NCBI RefSeq assembly: GCF_000786695.1
Contig: NZ_CP009962.1
Coordinates: 5,084,001 to 5,148,000, forward strand
Length of the DNA stretch: 64,000 nucleotides
Direction of reading: 5' to 3'
Source: Collimonas arenae
GTDB lineage: Bacteria > Pseudomonadota > Gammaproteobacteria > Burkholderiales > Burkholderiaceae_D
The notes beneath the pieces are model-generated. The model searched no databases. It was not told where the DNA came from and was given only the letters and a program-made list of their open reading frames with translations. Position numbers and translations under genes: made by a program. Within the stretch, counting starts at the first letter, position 1. Each line of letters opens with the position of its first letter. Below are positions 39,997-48,731 of the stretch, piece by piece.

Positions 39997-42900
39997 CTAG
40001 GCAGCGATCGAACGAGACAACTCCCCTTTTGCTTCAGGTGCAGCAAACTGATTCAGCAACTGTGCTTTCTTGGCGCGTGTCGCCGCCAGATGCCGGTCCT
40101 TGACGTGACCATAACCGCGAATTTCTTCCGGCAGGCTGGCTATCGCGACAGCAGTAGCCAGATTACCGGCAGTCAGTTTCGGCAGCAAGGAAGAAATTGT
40201 TTCCTTGTAATGCACGATCAAGGCACGCTCTACCTTGCGCTCGGCGGTGTAGCCAAAAATGTCCAGCACGCTGCCACGCAGGAATTTCAATTTCGCCAGG
40301 ACGCCGAAAGCGCGCATCATCCACGAACCGAATTCCTGTTTGATCAGATGGCCATGGGTATCGTGCTTGGCCAGCAACGGTGGCGCCAGATGAAACTTGA
40401 GCTTGTAGCCGCCTTCGAACATGGCGGCAATTTTCGCTTTGAAAGCGCCGTCAGTGTAAAGGCGCGCAACCTCGTACTCGTCCTTGTAAGCCATCAGCTT
40501 GAACAGATACGTAGCGACCGCCATGCTCAAGCGCTGCGCGCCGCGTCCGGCTTCCGTATGCGGCAGCTCAGCAGCCCGTACCTGCTCGACGAAGACACGG
40601 TACTGCTCTGCATAAGCGGCATCCTGGTATGAAGTCAGGAATGCCATCCGGCGCTTGATCAGGTCGTCCAGATTCGGCGTGCGCTTGAACTCGATCACCT
40701 GCGTCGGCGTATCGCTGATACGGGTACGTTTTTCCAGTCCAGCCAGATCGATTGCCGCTGTACGGCCCCAGACAAAGGCTTGTTTGTTGAATGCGACTTG
40801 CAATGCATTCAGCTCGATCGCCCGCATCAGCGATGCTTCTTGCAACGGCACCCAGCCCTTTTGCCAGGCATAGCCCAGCATGAACATATTGGTGGCGATC
40901 GCATCGCCCATCAAGGTAGTCGCAATTTGACCTGCATTGATGAACTCCACCCGATCGCTGCCGCAGGCTGCGCGGATATCATGCTCGGCTGCTGCATCAG
41001 GGGATTGCCAGTCCGGATTCTTGACGAATGCCGCCGTTGGCGTCTTGGTCGAATTGATCGCCGCGTAGGTCCGGCCTTCGCCCATGCGCGACAAGGCATC
41101 GCGATTGGCGCTGACGATCGCATCGCAACCGATCACCAGATCGGCATCACCGGTGCCGACGCGGGTCGAATAAATATCATCGGGATGATCGGCAAGCCGC
41201 ACATGCGACATCACCGGGCCGCCCTTTTGCGCCAGGCCGCTCATGTCCAGCACCGAACAACCCTTGCCTTCGACGTGGGCAGCCATCGCCAGTATCTGGC
41301 CGATAGTCACGACGCCGGTACCGCCGATACCGGTCACCAGGATGCCGTACGGCTTGATGGTGTTAGGCAGGACCGGCGACGGCAGAGCGGCGACAGGTGC
41401 CGCAGCGGCTGCCGGCATCGCAGCGATCTTTGCCGGTTTCTTCAGGCTACCGCCTTCGACCGTGACAAAGCTCGGACAAAATCCGGTCACGCAAGAGAAG
41501 TCCTTGTTGCATGAGGATTGGTTGATCTGGCGTTTGCGGCCGAATTCAGTTTCCAACGGCTCTACCGACAAGCAATTCGACTGCACGCTGCAATCACCGC
41601 AACCTTCACAAACGGCTTCGTTGATGACTGCGCGCTTGGCCGGATCCGGATACTCGTTGCGTTTCCGGCGGCGGCGTTTTTCCGAAGCGCAGGTCTGGTC
41701 GTAAATCATCGCCGAAGTGCCTTCGATTTCGCGCAGTTCACGTTGCACGGCATCGAGTTCGCTACGGTGGCGGATTGTTACGCCCGGCGCCCAGTCGGTA
41801 TTGGATGCGTATTTCTCCGGTTCGTCGGTCACCACGATAATCGGCGTCACGCCTTCCGCCGCAATCTGGCGTGAAATCATGGCCGGGTCGAGCGGACCGT
41901 CGAACGCCTGGCCGCCCGTCATGGCTACCGCATCGTTGAACAGGATCTTGTAGGTGATGTTAACCTTGGCGGCGACCGATGCGCGGATCGCCAGCAGGCC
42001 GGAGTGGAAATAAGTACCATCGCCAAGATTGGCGAACACGTGTTTTTCCGACGTAAATGGCGCTTGCCCAACCCAGGTGACGCCTTCTCCGCCCATGTGG
42101 GTGAAGGTCGACGATTCGCGATCCATCCACAGCACCATGTAATGACAGCCGATACCAGCCAGGCCGCGGCTGCCATCCGGCAGTTTGGTGGAGGTATTGT
42201 GCGGGCAGCCGGAGCAGAAATGCGGTACGCGGTCCTTGTTCGGATCAGGCTTGCTGCTGATGTTCAGCAGCGCTTCCTTGGCCTCCAGATAGGCCACCCG
42301 CTGCTGCACGCGCTGCGCTACCGGATGACCGGCAAAGTATTTCGACACGCGGGTCGCAATCGCACGCGCGATTTGCGCAGGATTGAGTTCATAGGTAGCC
42401 GGCAGCAACCAGTCGCCATGGCCTTCGCCGCTGCGGTTGCTCCATTCGCCGGTATCGTCGAATTTGCCGACGACACGCGGCCGTACATCGTCGCGCCAAT
42501 TGTAGAGTTCTTCCTTGACCTGGTATTCCAGGATCTGGCGTTTCTCTTCAACCACCAGGATTTCTTCCAGGCCCTGCGCAAATTCACGCACACCTTCCGC
42601 TTCCAGCGGCCAGGTCATGCCGATCTTGTACAGCCGGATGCCGATATCACGCGCCACAGTCTCATCGATGCCGAGATCGGCCAGCGCCTGGCGCGTATCC
42701 AGATACGATTTACCGGCGGTGATGATGCCAATCTTGGCGACCGGACTGTCCCAGATGATCTGGTTCAGCTTGTTGACGCGGGCATAGGCCAGCGCGGCAT
42801 ACCATTTGTAATTGTTCATCCGTGCTTCTTGTCCCAGCACGGTATCGGGCAAACGGATATTCAAACCATCCGCAGGCAATTCGAAATCGGTAGGCAACAC

Positions 42901-43620
42901 AATCTTGACGCGGTCCGGATCGAGATCGATCGATGCACCGGATTCGACCAGGTCGGTGACGCATTTCATCGATACCCACAAACCGGTATAACGGCTCATG
43001 GCCCAGCCATGCAAGCCATAGTCTAGATACTCCTGCACGGACGATGGATACAGTACCGGGATGCCGCAGGCTTTCAGGATGTGTTCGCTTTGATGCGCGG
43101 TCGTCGACGACTTTGCCGCATGATCGTCGCCGGCCAATACCAGTACGCCGCCATTCTTGGAAGTACCGGCCATATTGGCGTGCTTGAAAACGTCTCCGCA
43201 GCGGTCGACGCCTGGGCCTTTGCCGTACCACATGCCGAATACGCCGTCATATTGCGCGCCCGGAAACAGGTTCACCTGCTGCGTACCCCAGACACTGGTC
43301 GCGGCAAGGTCTTCGTTCATGCCGGGGTGGAATTTGACGTGATGCGATTCGAGGTATTTTTTTGCTTTGGCCGCGGTCAGGTCGACGCTGCCAAGCGGTG
43401 AGCCGCGATAACCGGTGACATAACCGGCAGTATTCAGGCCAGCCATGACATCGCGCTGCCGTTGCAACATTGGCAAACGAATAATGGCCTGCGTGCCCGT
43501 CATGAAAGCACGGCCACGTTCTAGTGTAAATTTATCATCAAGGGTAATATTATCCGCTTCAGACGCTTGCGCCGTTTGGTTGGGCTGCAAGGCTTCCGCC
43601 GATTTGAGTGGTGCGTTCAT
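39997..43620 (-). CDS. Indolepyruvate:ferredoxin oxidoreductase, fused alpha/gamma-type subunits
   Basis: A 1,207-residue fusion that oxidatively decarboxylates aryl-pyruvates to aryl-acetyl-CoA, reducing ferredoxin. The order is an N-terminal pyrophosphate/pyruvate-type domain (GYRGSPLGSVD near 69), a TPP-binding domain (FCSGCPHNTS, GIGCHYMVLW, LGDGTYFHSG; about 475-560), a Cys-rich 4Fe-4S region (CEGCGDCSVQSNCLS near 680, then CNKDFSCVTGFCPS), and a C-terminal gamma-type domain (GIGGTGVVTIGQIL near 772). The ATG follows cggagactga. It lies beside phhA and an Lrp regulator, suggesting phenylalanine/tyrosine catabolism. Confidence 0.93.
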   Translation of the reverse strand: MNAPLKSAEALQPNQTAQASEADNITLDDKFTLERGRAFMTGTQAIIRLPMLQRQRDVMAGLNTAGYVTGYRGSPLGSVDLTAAKAKKYLESHHVKFHPGMNEDLAATSVWGTQQVNLFPGAQYDGVFGMWYGKGPGVDRCGDVFKHANMAGTSKNGGVLVLAGDDHAAKSSTTAHQSEHILKACGIPVLYPSSVQEYLDYGLHGWAMSRYTGLWVSMKCVTDLVESGASIDLDPDRVKIVLPTDFELPADGLNIRLPDTVLGQEARMNNYKWYAALAYARVNKLNQIIWDSPVAKIGIITAGKSYLDTRQALADLGIDETVARDIGIRLYKIGMTWPLEAEGVREFAQGLEEILVVEEKRQILEYQVKEELYNWRDDVRPRVVGKFDDTGEWSNRSGEGHGDWLLPATYELNPAQIARAIATRVSKYFAGHPVAQRVQQRVAYLEAKEALLNISSKPDPNKDRVPHFCSGCPHNTSTKLPDGSRGLAGIGCHYMVLWMDRESSTFTHMGGEGVTWVGQAPFTSEKHVFANLGDGTYFHSGLLAIRASVAAKVNITYKILFNDAVAMTGGQAFDGPLDPAMISRQIAAEGVTPIIVVTDEPEKYASNTDWAPGVTIRHRSELDAVQRELREIEGTSAMIYDQTCASEKRRRRKRNEYPDPAKRAVINEAVCEGCGDCSVQSNCLSVEPLETEFGRKRQINQSSCNKDFSCVTGFCPSFVTVEGGSLKKPAKIAAMPAAAAAPVAALPSPVLPNTIKPYGILVTGIGGTGVVTIGQILAMAAHVEGKGCSVLDMSGLAQKGGPVMSHVRLADHPDDIYSTRVGTGDADLVIGCDAIVSANRDALSRMGEGRTYAAINSTKTPTAAFVKNPDWQSPDAAAEHDIRAACGSDRVEFINAGQIATTLMGDAIATNMFMLGYAWQKGWVPLQEASLMRAIELNALQVAFNKQAFVWGRTAAIDLAGLEKRTRISDTPTQVIEFKRTPNLDDLIKRRMAFLTSYQDAAYAEQYRVFVEQVRAAELPHTEAGRGAQRLSMAVATYLFKLMAYKDEYEVARLYTDGAFKAKIAAMFEGGYKLKFHLAPPLLAKHDTHGHLIKQEFGSWMMRAFGVLAKLKFLRGSVLDIFGYTAERKVERALIVHYKETISSLLPKLTAGNLATAVAIASLPEEIRGYGHVKDRHLAATRAKKAQLLNQFAAPEAKGELSRSIAA

Positions 43621-43735
43621 TCAGTCTCCGTGCCAAAAATTATGTTTTTGATTGCACTGCGTGGAGGTTATCCTACGCGGTCAAACGTCTTCGCCTTGTG
43701 GGCAAATCGTTCATTTTTTTCCTGCTTTTTTCCTG

Positions 43736-43863
43736 CCTGTTACGGCCCCAACACTACCACATGAGAGGGGCTGACTCAATGCACGCCGCAGCAATCAACC
43801 GCGTCATGGGGGCTGTTCGTACTTGATTTGGGAGTGCGAACAGGCCCCGCAGGGTAACAACTG
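43736..43863 (+). other. Structured intergenic segment upstream of the sRNA candidate
   Basis: The plus strand can form a 15-bp hairpin (43809-43823 with 43833-43848, one bulged G and one G-U pair). It may be enclosed by tgttac (43738-43743) pairing with gtaaca (43854-43859), and includes a ggcccc/ggggct hairpin (43744-43772). A 9-bp tandem duplication, gtaacaact, lies at 43854-43871. It may be part of a longer RNA ending at 44038. I considered a 6S-type RNA but cannot support it. Confidence 0.35.
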
Positions 43864-44038
43864 TAACAACTGGTAAATCGAGTAGATAAGGGGAGCTACT
43901 CAGCGTGTAATGGGGCCTTGTCTGATATGGCTGAATACCTCCCCTGGACCAGCCATGTCGGGCATTCCTCCCTCTAGTGTTCCCATTATCACTAGTTCGC
44001 GGATTCTGCTCTCCCCGGCAGGATCCGCTTTTTTATTT
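43864..44038 (+). ncRNA. Candidate trans-acting small RNA with C-rich loops and own terminator
   Basis: Three successive hairpins are seen. The first is a 15-bp stem (43919-43933/43950-43964) with loop aatacctcccctggac; the second a 6-bp stem (43974-43979/43990-43995) with loop ttcccattat; the third an 11-bp stem (43999-44009/44018-44028) with loop tctccccg, followed by TTTTTTATTT, an intrinsic terminator on the plus strand. The single-stranded link reads ttcctccctc. The loops and link display anti-Shine-Dalgarno-like CUCC or UCCC motifs. Four G-U pairs in the stems hold only on the plus strand; on the minus strand they become A-C mismatches. The 5' end and promoter are not clear. It is convergent with phhA, and the T tract touches the phhA stop. 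Confidence 0.5.
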
Positions 44039-44926
44039 CAATGCCAGATTTGTTTCACCAGCCAGCAAGGCATTCGCAGGCAACGGCTCCCGTGCTTTCA
44101 GGCGCGCATAGATCGGTGTGAAATCTGGCGCGGTGTCATCAAACAGCTGCTTGAAGTCTTTGATGACAAAATAGGTTTCCTGATAAGAGTCGATCTTGTA
44201 CAAGGTGCGCATCACACGCTCAACATCAAACGGCAGGCGCAACGGCGCCGGGCTGCTCAGGCAATGTTCGATTTCACCTCCGGATGAGAGGATACCGGCG
44301 CCATATACGCGCAAACCTTCCGGACTCTGGATCAGGCCGAACTCAACCGTGTACCAGTACAGGCGCGCCAGCATCGACAAGCCGTCCAGCTTCATAGCCT
44401 TCAGCGCACCGATACCGTAATCCTGTAAATGATCCGCAAAAATCGGATTGAACAATAGCGGGACATGACCGAAAAAATCATGAAAAACGTCGGGTTCCAC
44501 AATGTAGTCGAACTCTTCCGGATCGCGCAGCCAGACTGTGACCGGAAAACGGCGGTTGGCCAAATGTTCGAAGAAAGTGTGATCTGGCACCAGGCCTGGT
44601 ACGGCTACCAGCGTCCAGCCCGTAGCCTTGAACAGCAAGGCTGAACTTTCCTCGAAGCGAGGAATGCCGTCGCCAATATTCAGCAACTCCAGGCTTTCGA
44701 TGAACACGTCACAAGCCCGGCCGGGAATCAACTTGGCCTGGCGTTGGTACAGGCGGCGCCACAGCGCATGCTGCTCCGGCGTGTAGGCGTCCCAGTCCTG
44801 CTTGACGACGTATTGCGCGTCGATCTTACTGTAGTCGCCACGCAACGACGTGCCGTCCGACTTTTCAGCGACGGCGGCAAAAAAATCATCGGTGTTCAAG
44901 TTCATTTCCATTACGTTTGCATTCAT
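44033..44926 (-). CDS. phhA: Phenylalanine 4-monooxygenase
   Basis: PhhA hydroxylates phenylalanine to tyrosine using tetrahydrobiopterin and oxygen. The 297-residue bacterial-type enzyme contains the iron-binding DVFHDFFGHVPLL motif (two His, about 148-160) and the downstream Glu in YWYTVEFGLI, plus the PGLVPDHTFFEHLANRRFPVT pterin/substrate region. It is divergent from an Lrp-type regulator and upstream, on the same strand, of the fused indolepyruvate oxidoreductase, so phenylalanine could flow to tyrosine and on to aryl-pyruvates. Confidence 0.96.
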   Translation of the reverse strand: MNANVMEMNLNTDDFFAAVAEKSDGTSLRGDYSKIDAQYVVKQDWDAYTPEQHALWRRLYQRQAKLIPGRACDVFIESLELLNIGDGIPRFEESSALLFKATGWTLVAVPGLVPDHTFFEHLANRRFPVTVWLRDPEEFDYIVEPDVFHDFFGHVPLLFNPIFADHLQDYGIGALKAMKLDGLSMLARLYWYTVEFGLIQSPEGLRVYGAGILSSGGEIEHCLSSPAPLRLPFDVERVMRTLYKIDSYQETYFVIKDFKQLFDDTAPDFTPIYARLKAREPLPANALLAGETNLALK

Positions 44927-45070
44927 TCTCTCTGTCCCGGATTCAACGCGTTTTACTAGTTCTATGTGTACAGTATAGGGGTGACTCGCGAGCAGTTAAT
45001 TGCAAAATTTGTCCACCAGCCTTAAATTTGCGCATTAATATGTCAAAAAACATTCTCTTTGAGGTCATTT

Positions 45071-45592
45071 ATGCCAACCATTGCATTGGATGCAACCGAT
45101 CGTAAAATATTGGCGATCTTGCAGGAGGATGGCCGCCTGAGCAATCAGGAGGTGGCCGAGCGCGTCAATTTGTCGCCATCGCCTTGCCTGCGCCGTATCA
45201 AACAGCTGGAACAGGCGGGCGTGATACGACAGTATGTGGCGCTGCTGGAGCCGGACAAGATCGGCCTGGGCCTGTTGGCTTATATCAACGTCCGGTTGGA
45301 AAAACATAGCGACCCGCAATATCTGAGCGGCACCAAAGCCGCGGCGGCACAACATCAGACCATGTCGCCCCGGGTTTCTTTTTCAACCGCCGTGGAACGC
45401 TGGCCAGAAGTGGTCGCCTGTTATGCAATGACCGGCGAAATGGATTTTCTGTTAAGGGTGCATGTGGAGGACATGGCGCATTTTTCCCGCTTCATGATGG
45501 AAACCTTGCTACGTCATCCAGCCGTGCTGGACGTAAAATCCAGTTTTGCCTTGCAGCGGGTGAAAGATACGACAGCGTTGCCTTTGCTTTAA
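45071..45592 (+). CDS. Lrp/AsnC-family transcriptional regulator
   Basis: A 173-residue regulator with an N-terminal helix-turn-helix (LDATDRKILAILQEDGRLSN through LSPSPCLRRIKQLEQAGVI, about 5-50) and a C-terminal RAM effector domain (about 65-155; MTGEMDFLLRVHVEDMAHF). The ATG at 45071 has gaggtcattt upstream; a TTG 12 bases earlier is less likely. It is divergent from phhA and probably controls it in response to an aromatic amino acid, by analogy with Lrp-type regulators of phh genes. Confidence 0.9.
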   Translation: MPTIALDATDRKILAILQEDGRLSNQEVAERVNLSPSPCLRRIKQLEQAGVIRQYVALLEPDKIGLGLLAYINVRLEKHSDPQYLSGTKAAAAQHQTMSPRVSFSTAVERWPEVVACYAMTGEMDFLLRVHVEDMAHFSRFMMETLLRHPAVLDVKSSFALQRVKDTTALPLL

Positions 45593-45607
45593 CCCAGCCA
45601 CCGCATC

Positions 45608-45862
45608 TTAGACCGCATTCCATTCATAGACAGTCACCACCGACGATCCCGTGAGATGCACCGGATCGGCAAACGCGAGGTTGCGTGCCTCTTCCAGACT
45701 GGCGGCCTTGATCAGGTACGCGCCGCCGGATTTATCGGCGAACGGACCGGCCAGTTCAAGCTTGCCTTGCTCCCGCAATTGATCGAGAAAAGCATAATGC
45801 TGCTCAACCACGCGGGCCTGGAATGCAGGCGTGCGAAATGTGGTCACCAAATAACGAGTCAT
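45608..45862 (-). CDS. YciI-family protein
   Basis: An 84-residue protein with the YciI ferredoxin-like fold pattern: MTRYLVTTFRTPAF, the His in EQHYAFLDQLREQGKLELAGPF, and FADPVHLTGSSVVTVYEWN, which carries the conserved Asp-Pro and His. Related proteins are dehydrochlorinases or unknown enzymes; no specific role can be given. It is convergent with the Lrp regulator, 15 bases away. Confidence 0.85.
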   Translation of the reverse strand: MTRYLVTTFRTPAFQARVVEQHYAFLDQLREQGKLELAGPFADKSGGAYLIKAASLEEARNLAFADPVHLTGSSVVTVYEWNAV

Positions 45863-45937
45863 GGAAGATTTGCCGGATACGAATGACGGGAGGGCAATCT
45901 TATCTGAAATTACCGGCTCGGGTCTGGGCCCTGCCGC

Positions 45938-46642
45938 CTAGTCACGCTTGATGCCGGGCAGATTGCCGAGCCATTTCAGCGCAGCACGCAGATTTGCCTT
46001 GAAGGTGTAGTCAAGCATAGCCGCCTGTTCTTGCACAGCTTCCTGCAGCATGCTGGCAGGGTTCGCGGGGGGTAATTTCAGATACGCATCGGCCTCGCCG
46101 TAATCGCGATGGATCGCCATTCCGGCTTTCTTGGCGATGTGCATCATCACTTTGTTGGATGACAGGCAGTGCATGTACAGGGTATCGATATCGACATTGC
46201 GGCAACGTATCGCTGCGCGTTCGAACAGGCGGCTGCCGACGCCCATGCCACGCGCCGACGCAGCGACGGAAACGCCGAATTCAGCCACCCTTTCCTTGGA
46301 GGTGGAAGCACTCACAGAGGGCCGTGTTTCGCGTGGCGCGAACGCCAGATGGCCGACGCCGAGCAAGCGCAGCTTACGGTCATAGACGCCGAATACGGTA
46401 TCGCGCGAGAAATCGATATTGTCGACGTAGCGGCTGACCAGATCATCCGACAACGCCGAACCAAAGCGCAGCAGACGGTCGCCACTGGTGAGCGCAAGAA
46501 AATGGCGCAATAGCCGCTTGCGTGCACGGCGCGACAATTCCTTGACGAAAATGATCGGCCGCGATGTCTTGGATTGCCCGGAGCCGGCGCCACCGGCGGT
46601 TGTCTCGCTGTTGCCGCGCCCCTTCGCCTCTGTCGCTGTCAT
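45938..46642 (-). CDS. GNAT-family N-acetyltransferase
   Basis: A 234-residue protein whose central GNAT domain (about 30-190) includes LLGVGHLAF, AEFGVSVAASARGMGVGSRLFERA (the acetyl-CoA-binding A motif, R/Q-x-x-G-x-G/A) and LYMHCLSSNKVMMHIAKKAGM. The N-terminal 28 residues are low-complexity Gly/Thr and the C-terminal 45 are outside the fold. Substrate is unknown. It starts 33 bases after the cca stop on the same strand. Confidence 0.85.
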   Translation of the reverse strand: MTATEAKGRGNSETTAGGAGSGQSKTSRPIIFVKELSRRARKRLLRHFLALTSGDRLLRFGSALSDDLVSRYVDNIDFSRDTVFGVYDRKLRLLGVGHLAFAPRETRPSVSASTSKERVAEFGVSVAASARGMGVGSRLFERAAIRCRNVDIDTLYMHCLSSNKVMMHIAKKAGMAIHRDYGEADAYLKLPPANPASMLQEAVQEQAAMLDYTFKANLRAALKWLGNLPGIKRD

Positions 46643-46675
46643 CCTGGCCTCTCTGGTCTGATCAGCTGATCCGTA

Positions 46676-47902
46676 TCATTGCCGCTGTGCTTGCACCAAT
46701 TGTTCAACCACTTCGACCCGGGCAGCGTGAATCGCTTCGGGTATCCGCTGCGGCTGCTGCTGGAACATGCCGGCAATGACGCCGGCATTGACCGACTGCG
46801 CCGCCCGCAGCGCAGCCTGCAAATAAGCCAGCTGTGGAAACGGCTTTTCCTCATAGCCGGTTCTGCCACGGGAATCGCATTCGGTGGCACGTAGCATATC
46901 AATAAAACGCTCCGGCTTGCGAAAGGCGTCACAACGTCCCAGCAAGTTGACGATAGTGCTTGCACGCAGCTCGAAAGCGCGGCCGACATTGCCATGTTCG
47001 CGGGTCGTCATCAGCGCCAGGTCACGGGCCTCGCTCGGTACTTTGAGACGCTGGCAAACACGTTCCACCAGTTCGACGCCAAGACCTTCGTGACCGTGAT
47101 GGCTGGGCCAGCCGGCTGCCGGCGTCACGCCCTTGCCCAGATCATGCATGATGGTGGCAAAGCGCACCGGAAGCGGATAATTTGCACGGGCGGCGGTATC
47201 CACCACCATCATCACGTGCACCCCAGTATCGATTTCCGGATGATATTTTTCCGGTTGCGGAATGCCCCACAGAGCGTCCAGCTCTGGCAGGATGCGCGCT
47301 AATGCGCCGCATGCGCGCAACACTTCAAACATGCGCGATGGCTGTTGTTCCATCAGGCCGCGGGACAGTTCTTGCCAGACGCGCTCCGGCACCAATGCAT
47401 CCACTTCCCCAGCAGCCACCATGCTTTGCATCAAGATATTGGTCTCGGGCGCCACCGTGAAATCGGTAAAGCGCGCAGCAAACCTGGCGATACGCAAGAT
47501 ACGCACCGGATCTTCAGCAAAAGCGCCGGAGACGTGGCGAAACACACGGCCCTGTAAATCCTGGCGACCGTTAAACGGATCAACCAGGGTACCGTCTTCT
47601 GCGCGTGCGATGGCGTTGATGGTCAGGTCGCGGCGCACCAGGTCTTGCTCCAGCGTGACGTCAGAGGCGGTATGAAATACGAAACCTTTATAACCTGGTG
47701 CAGTTTTGCGTTCGGTGCGCGCCAGCGCATATTCTTCATGCGTGTGCGGATGGAGAAATACTGGAAAATCTTTTCCGACCGGACGGAATCCTTGCGCCAG
47801 CATGTCTTCCGGCGTCGCTCCGACCACCACGTAATCGCGATCCTTTACCGGCAATCCGAGCAATTCGTCGCGTACCGCGCCGCCCACTGCAAAAACTTTC
47901 AT
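46676..47902 (-). CDS. cca: Multifunctional CCA tRNA nucleotidyltransferase
   Basis: This enzyme adds or repairs the 3' CCA of tRNAs. The 408-residue protein begins MKVFAVGGAVRDELLGLPVK with the class II nucleotidyltransferase motif and DRDYVVVG; RRDLTINAIA and RRLTDFTVAP-like segments follow. An HD phosphohydrolase domain (IMHDLGKG with HHGHEG, about 225-260) marks the longer proteobacterial type. I chose the ATG at 47902, since in-frame sequence upstream is translated shadow of the GST gene. Note that 16S and the tRNAs here already encode CCA, so its role is repair. Confidence 0.94.
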   Translation of the reverse strand: MKVFAVGGAVRDELLGLPVKDRDYVVVGATPEDMLAQGFRPVGKDFPVFLHPHTHEEYALARTERKTAPGYKGFVFHTASDVTLEQDLVRRDLTINAIARAEDGTLVDPFNGRQDLQGRVFRHVSGAFAEDPVRILRIARFAARFTDFTVAPETNILMQSMVAAGEVDALVPERVWQELSRGLMEQQPSRMFEVLRACGALARILPELDALWGIPQPEKYHPEIDTGVHVMMVVDTAARANYPLPVRFATIMHDLGKGVTPAAGWPSHHGHEGLGVELVERVCQRLKVPSEARDLALMTTREHGNVGRAFELRASTIVNLLGRCDAFRKPERFIDMLRATECDSRGRTGYEEKPFPQLAYLQAALRAAQSVNAGVIAGMFQQQPQRIPEAIHAARVEVVEQLVQAQRQ

Positions 47903-47960
47903 GTCTATCAATTGAACCTGTAATGAAATGCACATCCGGCAATGACTGGTCCGGCAATAC

Positions 47961-48656
47961 TTACTTTGGCAATACTTCGGTTTCCGCCAGCGCCTCACGA
48001 ATCCAGCGCGCCACAGCAGGATGGGCCTGGACCCGCTCGGCATAGGCTTGCAGCGCGGGCGCCAACGAGACGCCGTAGCTGTGGAAACGCATGACAACTG
48101 GTGCAAAGTAGGCATCGGCAATCGAAAATGCGCCGAACAAGAACTGGTGATGGCCGAATTCGGACAAACAGGTTTCCCAGATTTCAATCACCCTGGCGAT
48201 ATCTGCCTGAGAACCTGCAGTACGTCCGTGGCCAGGCTTGTGAGCGCGAATATCCATCGGCATGTCTGAGCGCAGGGCCGCAAACCCGGAATGCATCTCG
48301 GCGCATATTGAGCGGGCGGTAGCGCGCGCCAACGTATCTTGCGGCCACATGCACAGATCGGGAAACTGCTCCGCCAGATATTCGCAAATTGAGAGAGAGT
48401 CCCAGATCGCCATCTCTCCCACCAGCAAGATCGGCACCCGGCCGCTGGCGGAAAAACGTCCTATTTCGTTGGCAGTCTGCGCCTGTCGTAACAAGATCTT
48501 GTGCTCTTTGAACGGAATGCCGAACGCAGTCATCGCCACCCATGGCCGCATCGACCATGAGGAATAGTTTTTATTGGCGATCACCAGCGTCAGGCCATCT
48601 TTACCGGCTTTTTCCAAAGCAGCCGACAGGCTTGGATCGAGTTCTGTGGTTTGCAT
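47961..48656 (-). CDS. Glutathione S-transferase family protein
   Basis: A 231-residue soluble GST. The N-terminal thioredoxin-like domain contains LVIANKNYSSWSMRPWVAM (about 24-42, with the candidate catalytic Ser/Tyr) and GRVPILLVGEMAIWDSLSICEYL (glutathione-binding Ser near 88). The C-terminal helical domain has SIADAYFAPVVMRF. It looks like the zeta-like proteobacterial GST group. Its electrophile is unknown. It lies between cca and slt on the same strand. Confidence 0.88.
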   Translation of the reverse strand: MQTTELDPSLSAALEKAGKDGLTLVIANKNYSSWSMRPWVAMTAFGIPFKEHKILLRQAQTANEIGRFSASGRVPILLVGEMAIWDSLSICEYLAEQFPDLCMWPQDTLARATARSICAEMHSGFAALRSDMPMDIRAHKPGHGRTAGSQADIARVIEIWETCLSEFGHHQFLFGAFSIADAYFAPVVMRFHSYGVSLAPALQAYAERVQAHPAVARWIREALAETEVLPK

Positions 48657-48731
48657 ATACTGCTCCGGGACTGCAAATTCAAGATGCCATGCAATACGTC
48701 AAGCAAGCTGGCGACCGTAGAAATACCACTA

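Noticed and set aside
43736..43863. 6S RNA identity
   Set aside because: I could not fit the long closing stem and central bubble with confidence, and the length is short; kept only as a structured region.
47903..48187. N-terminal extension of cca by 95 residues
   Set aside because: The extension lies over the GST gene and is not family-like; MKVFAVGGAVRDEL is the normal start.
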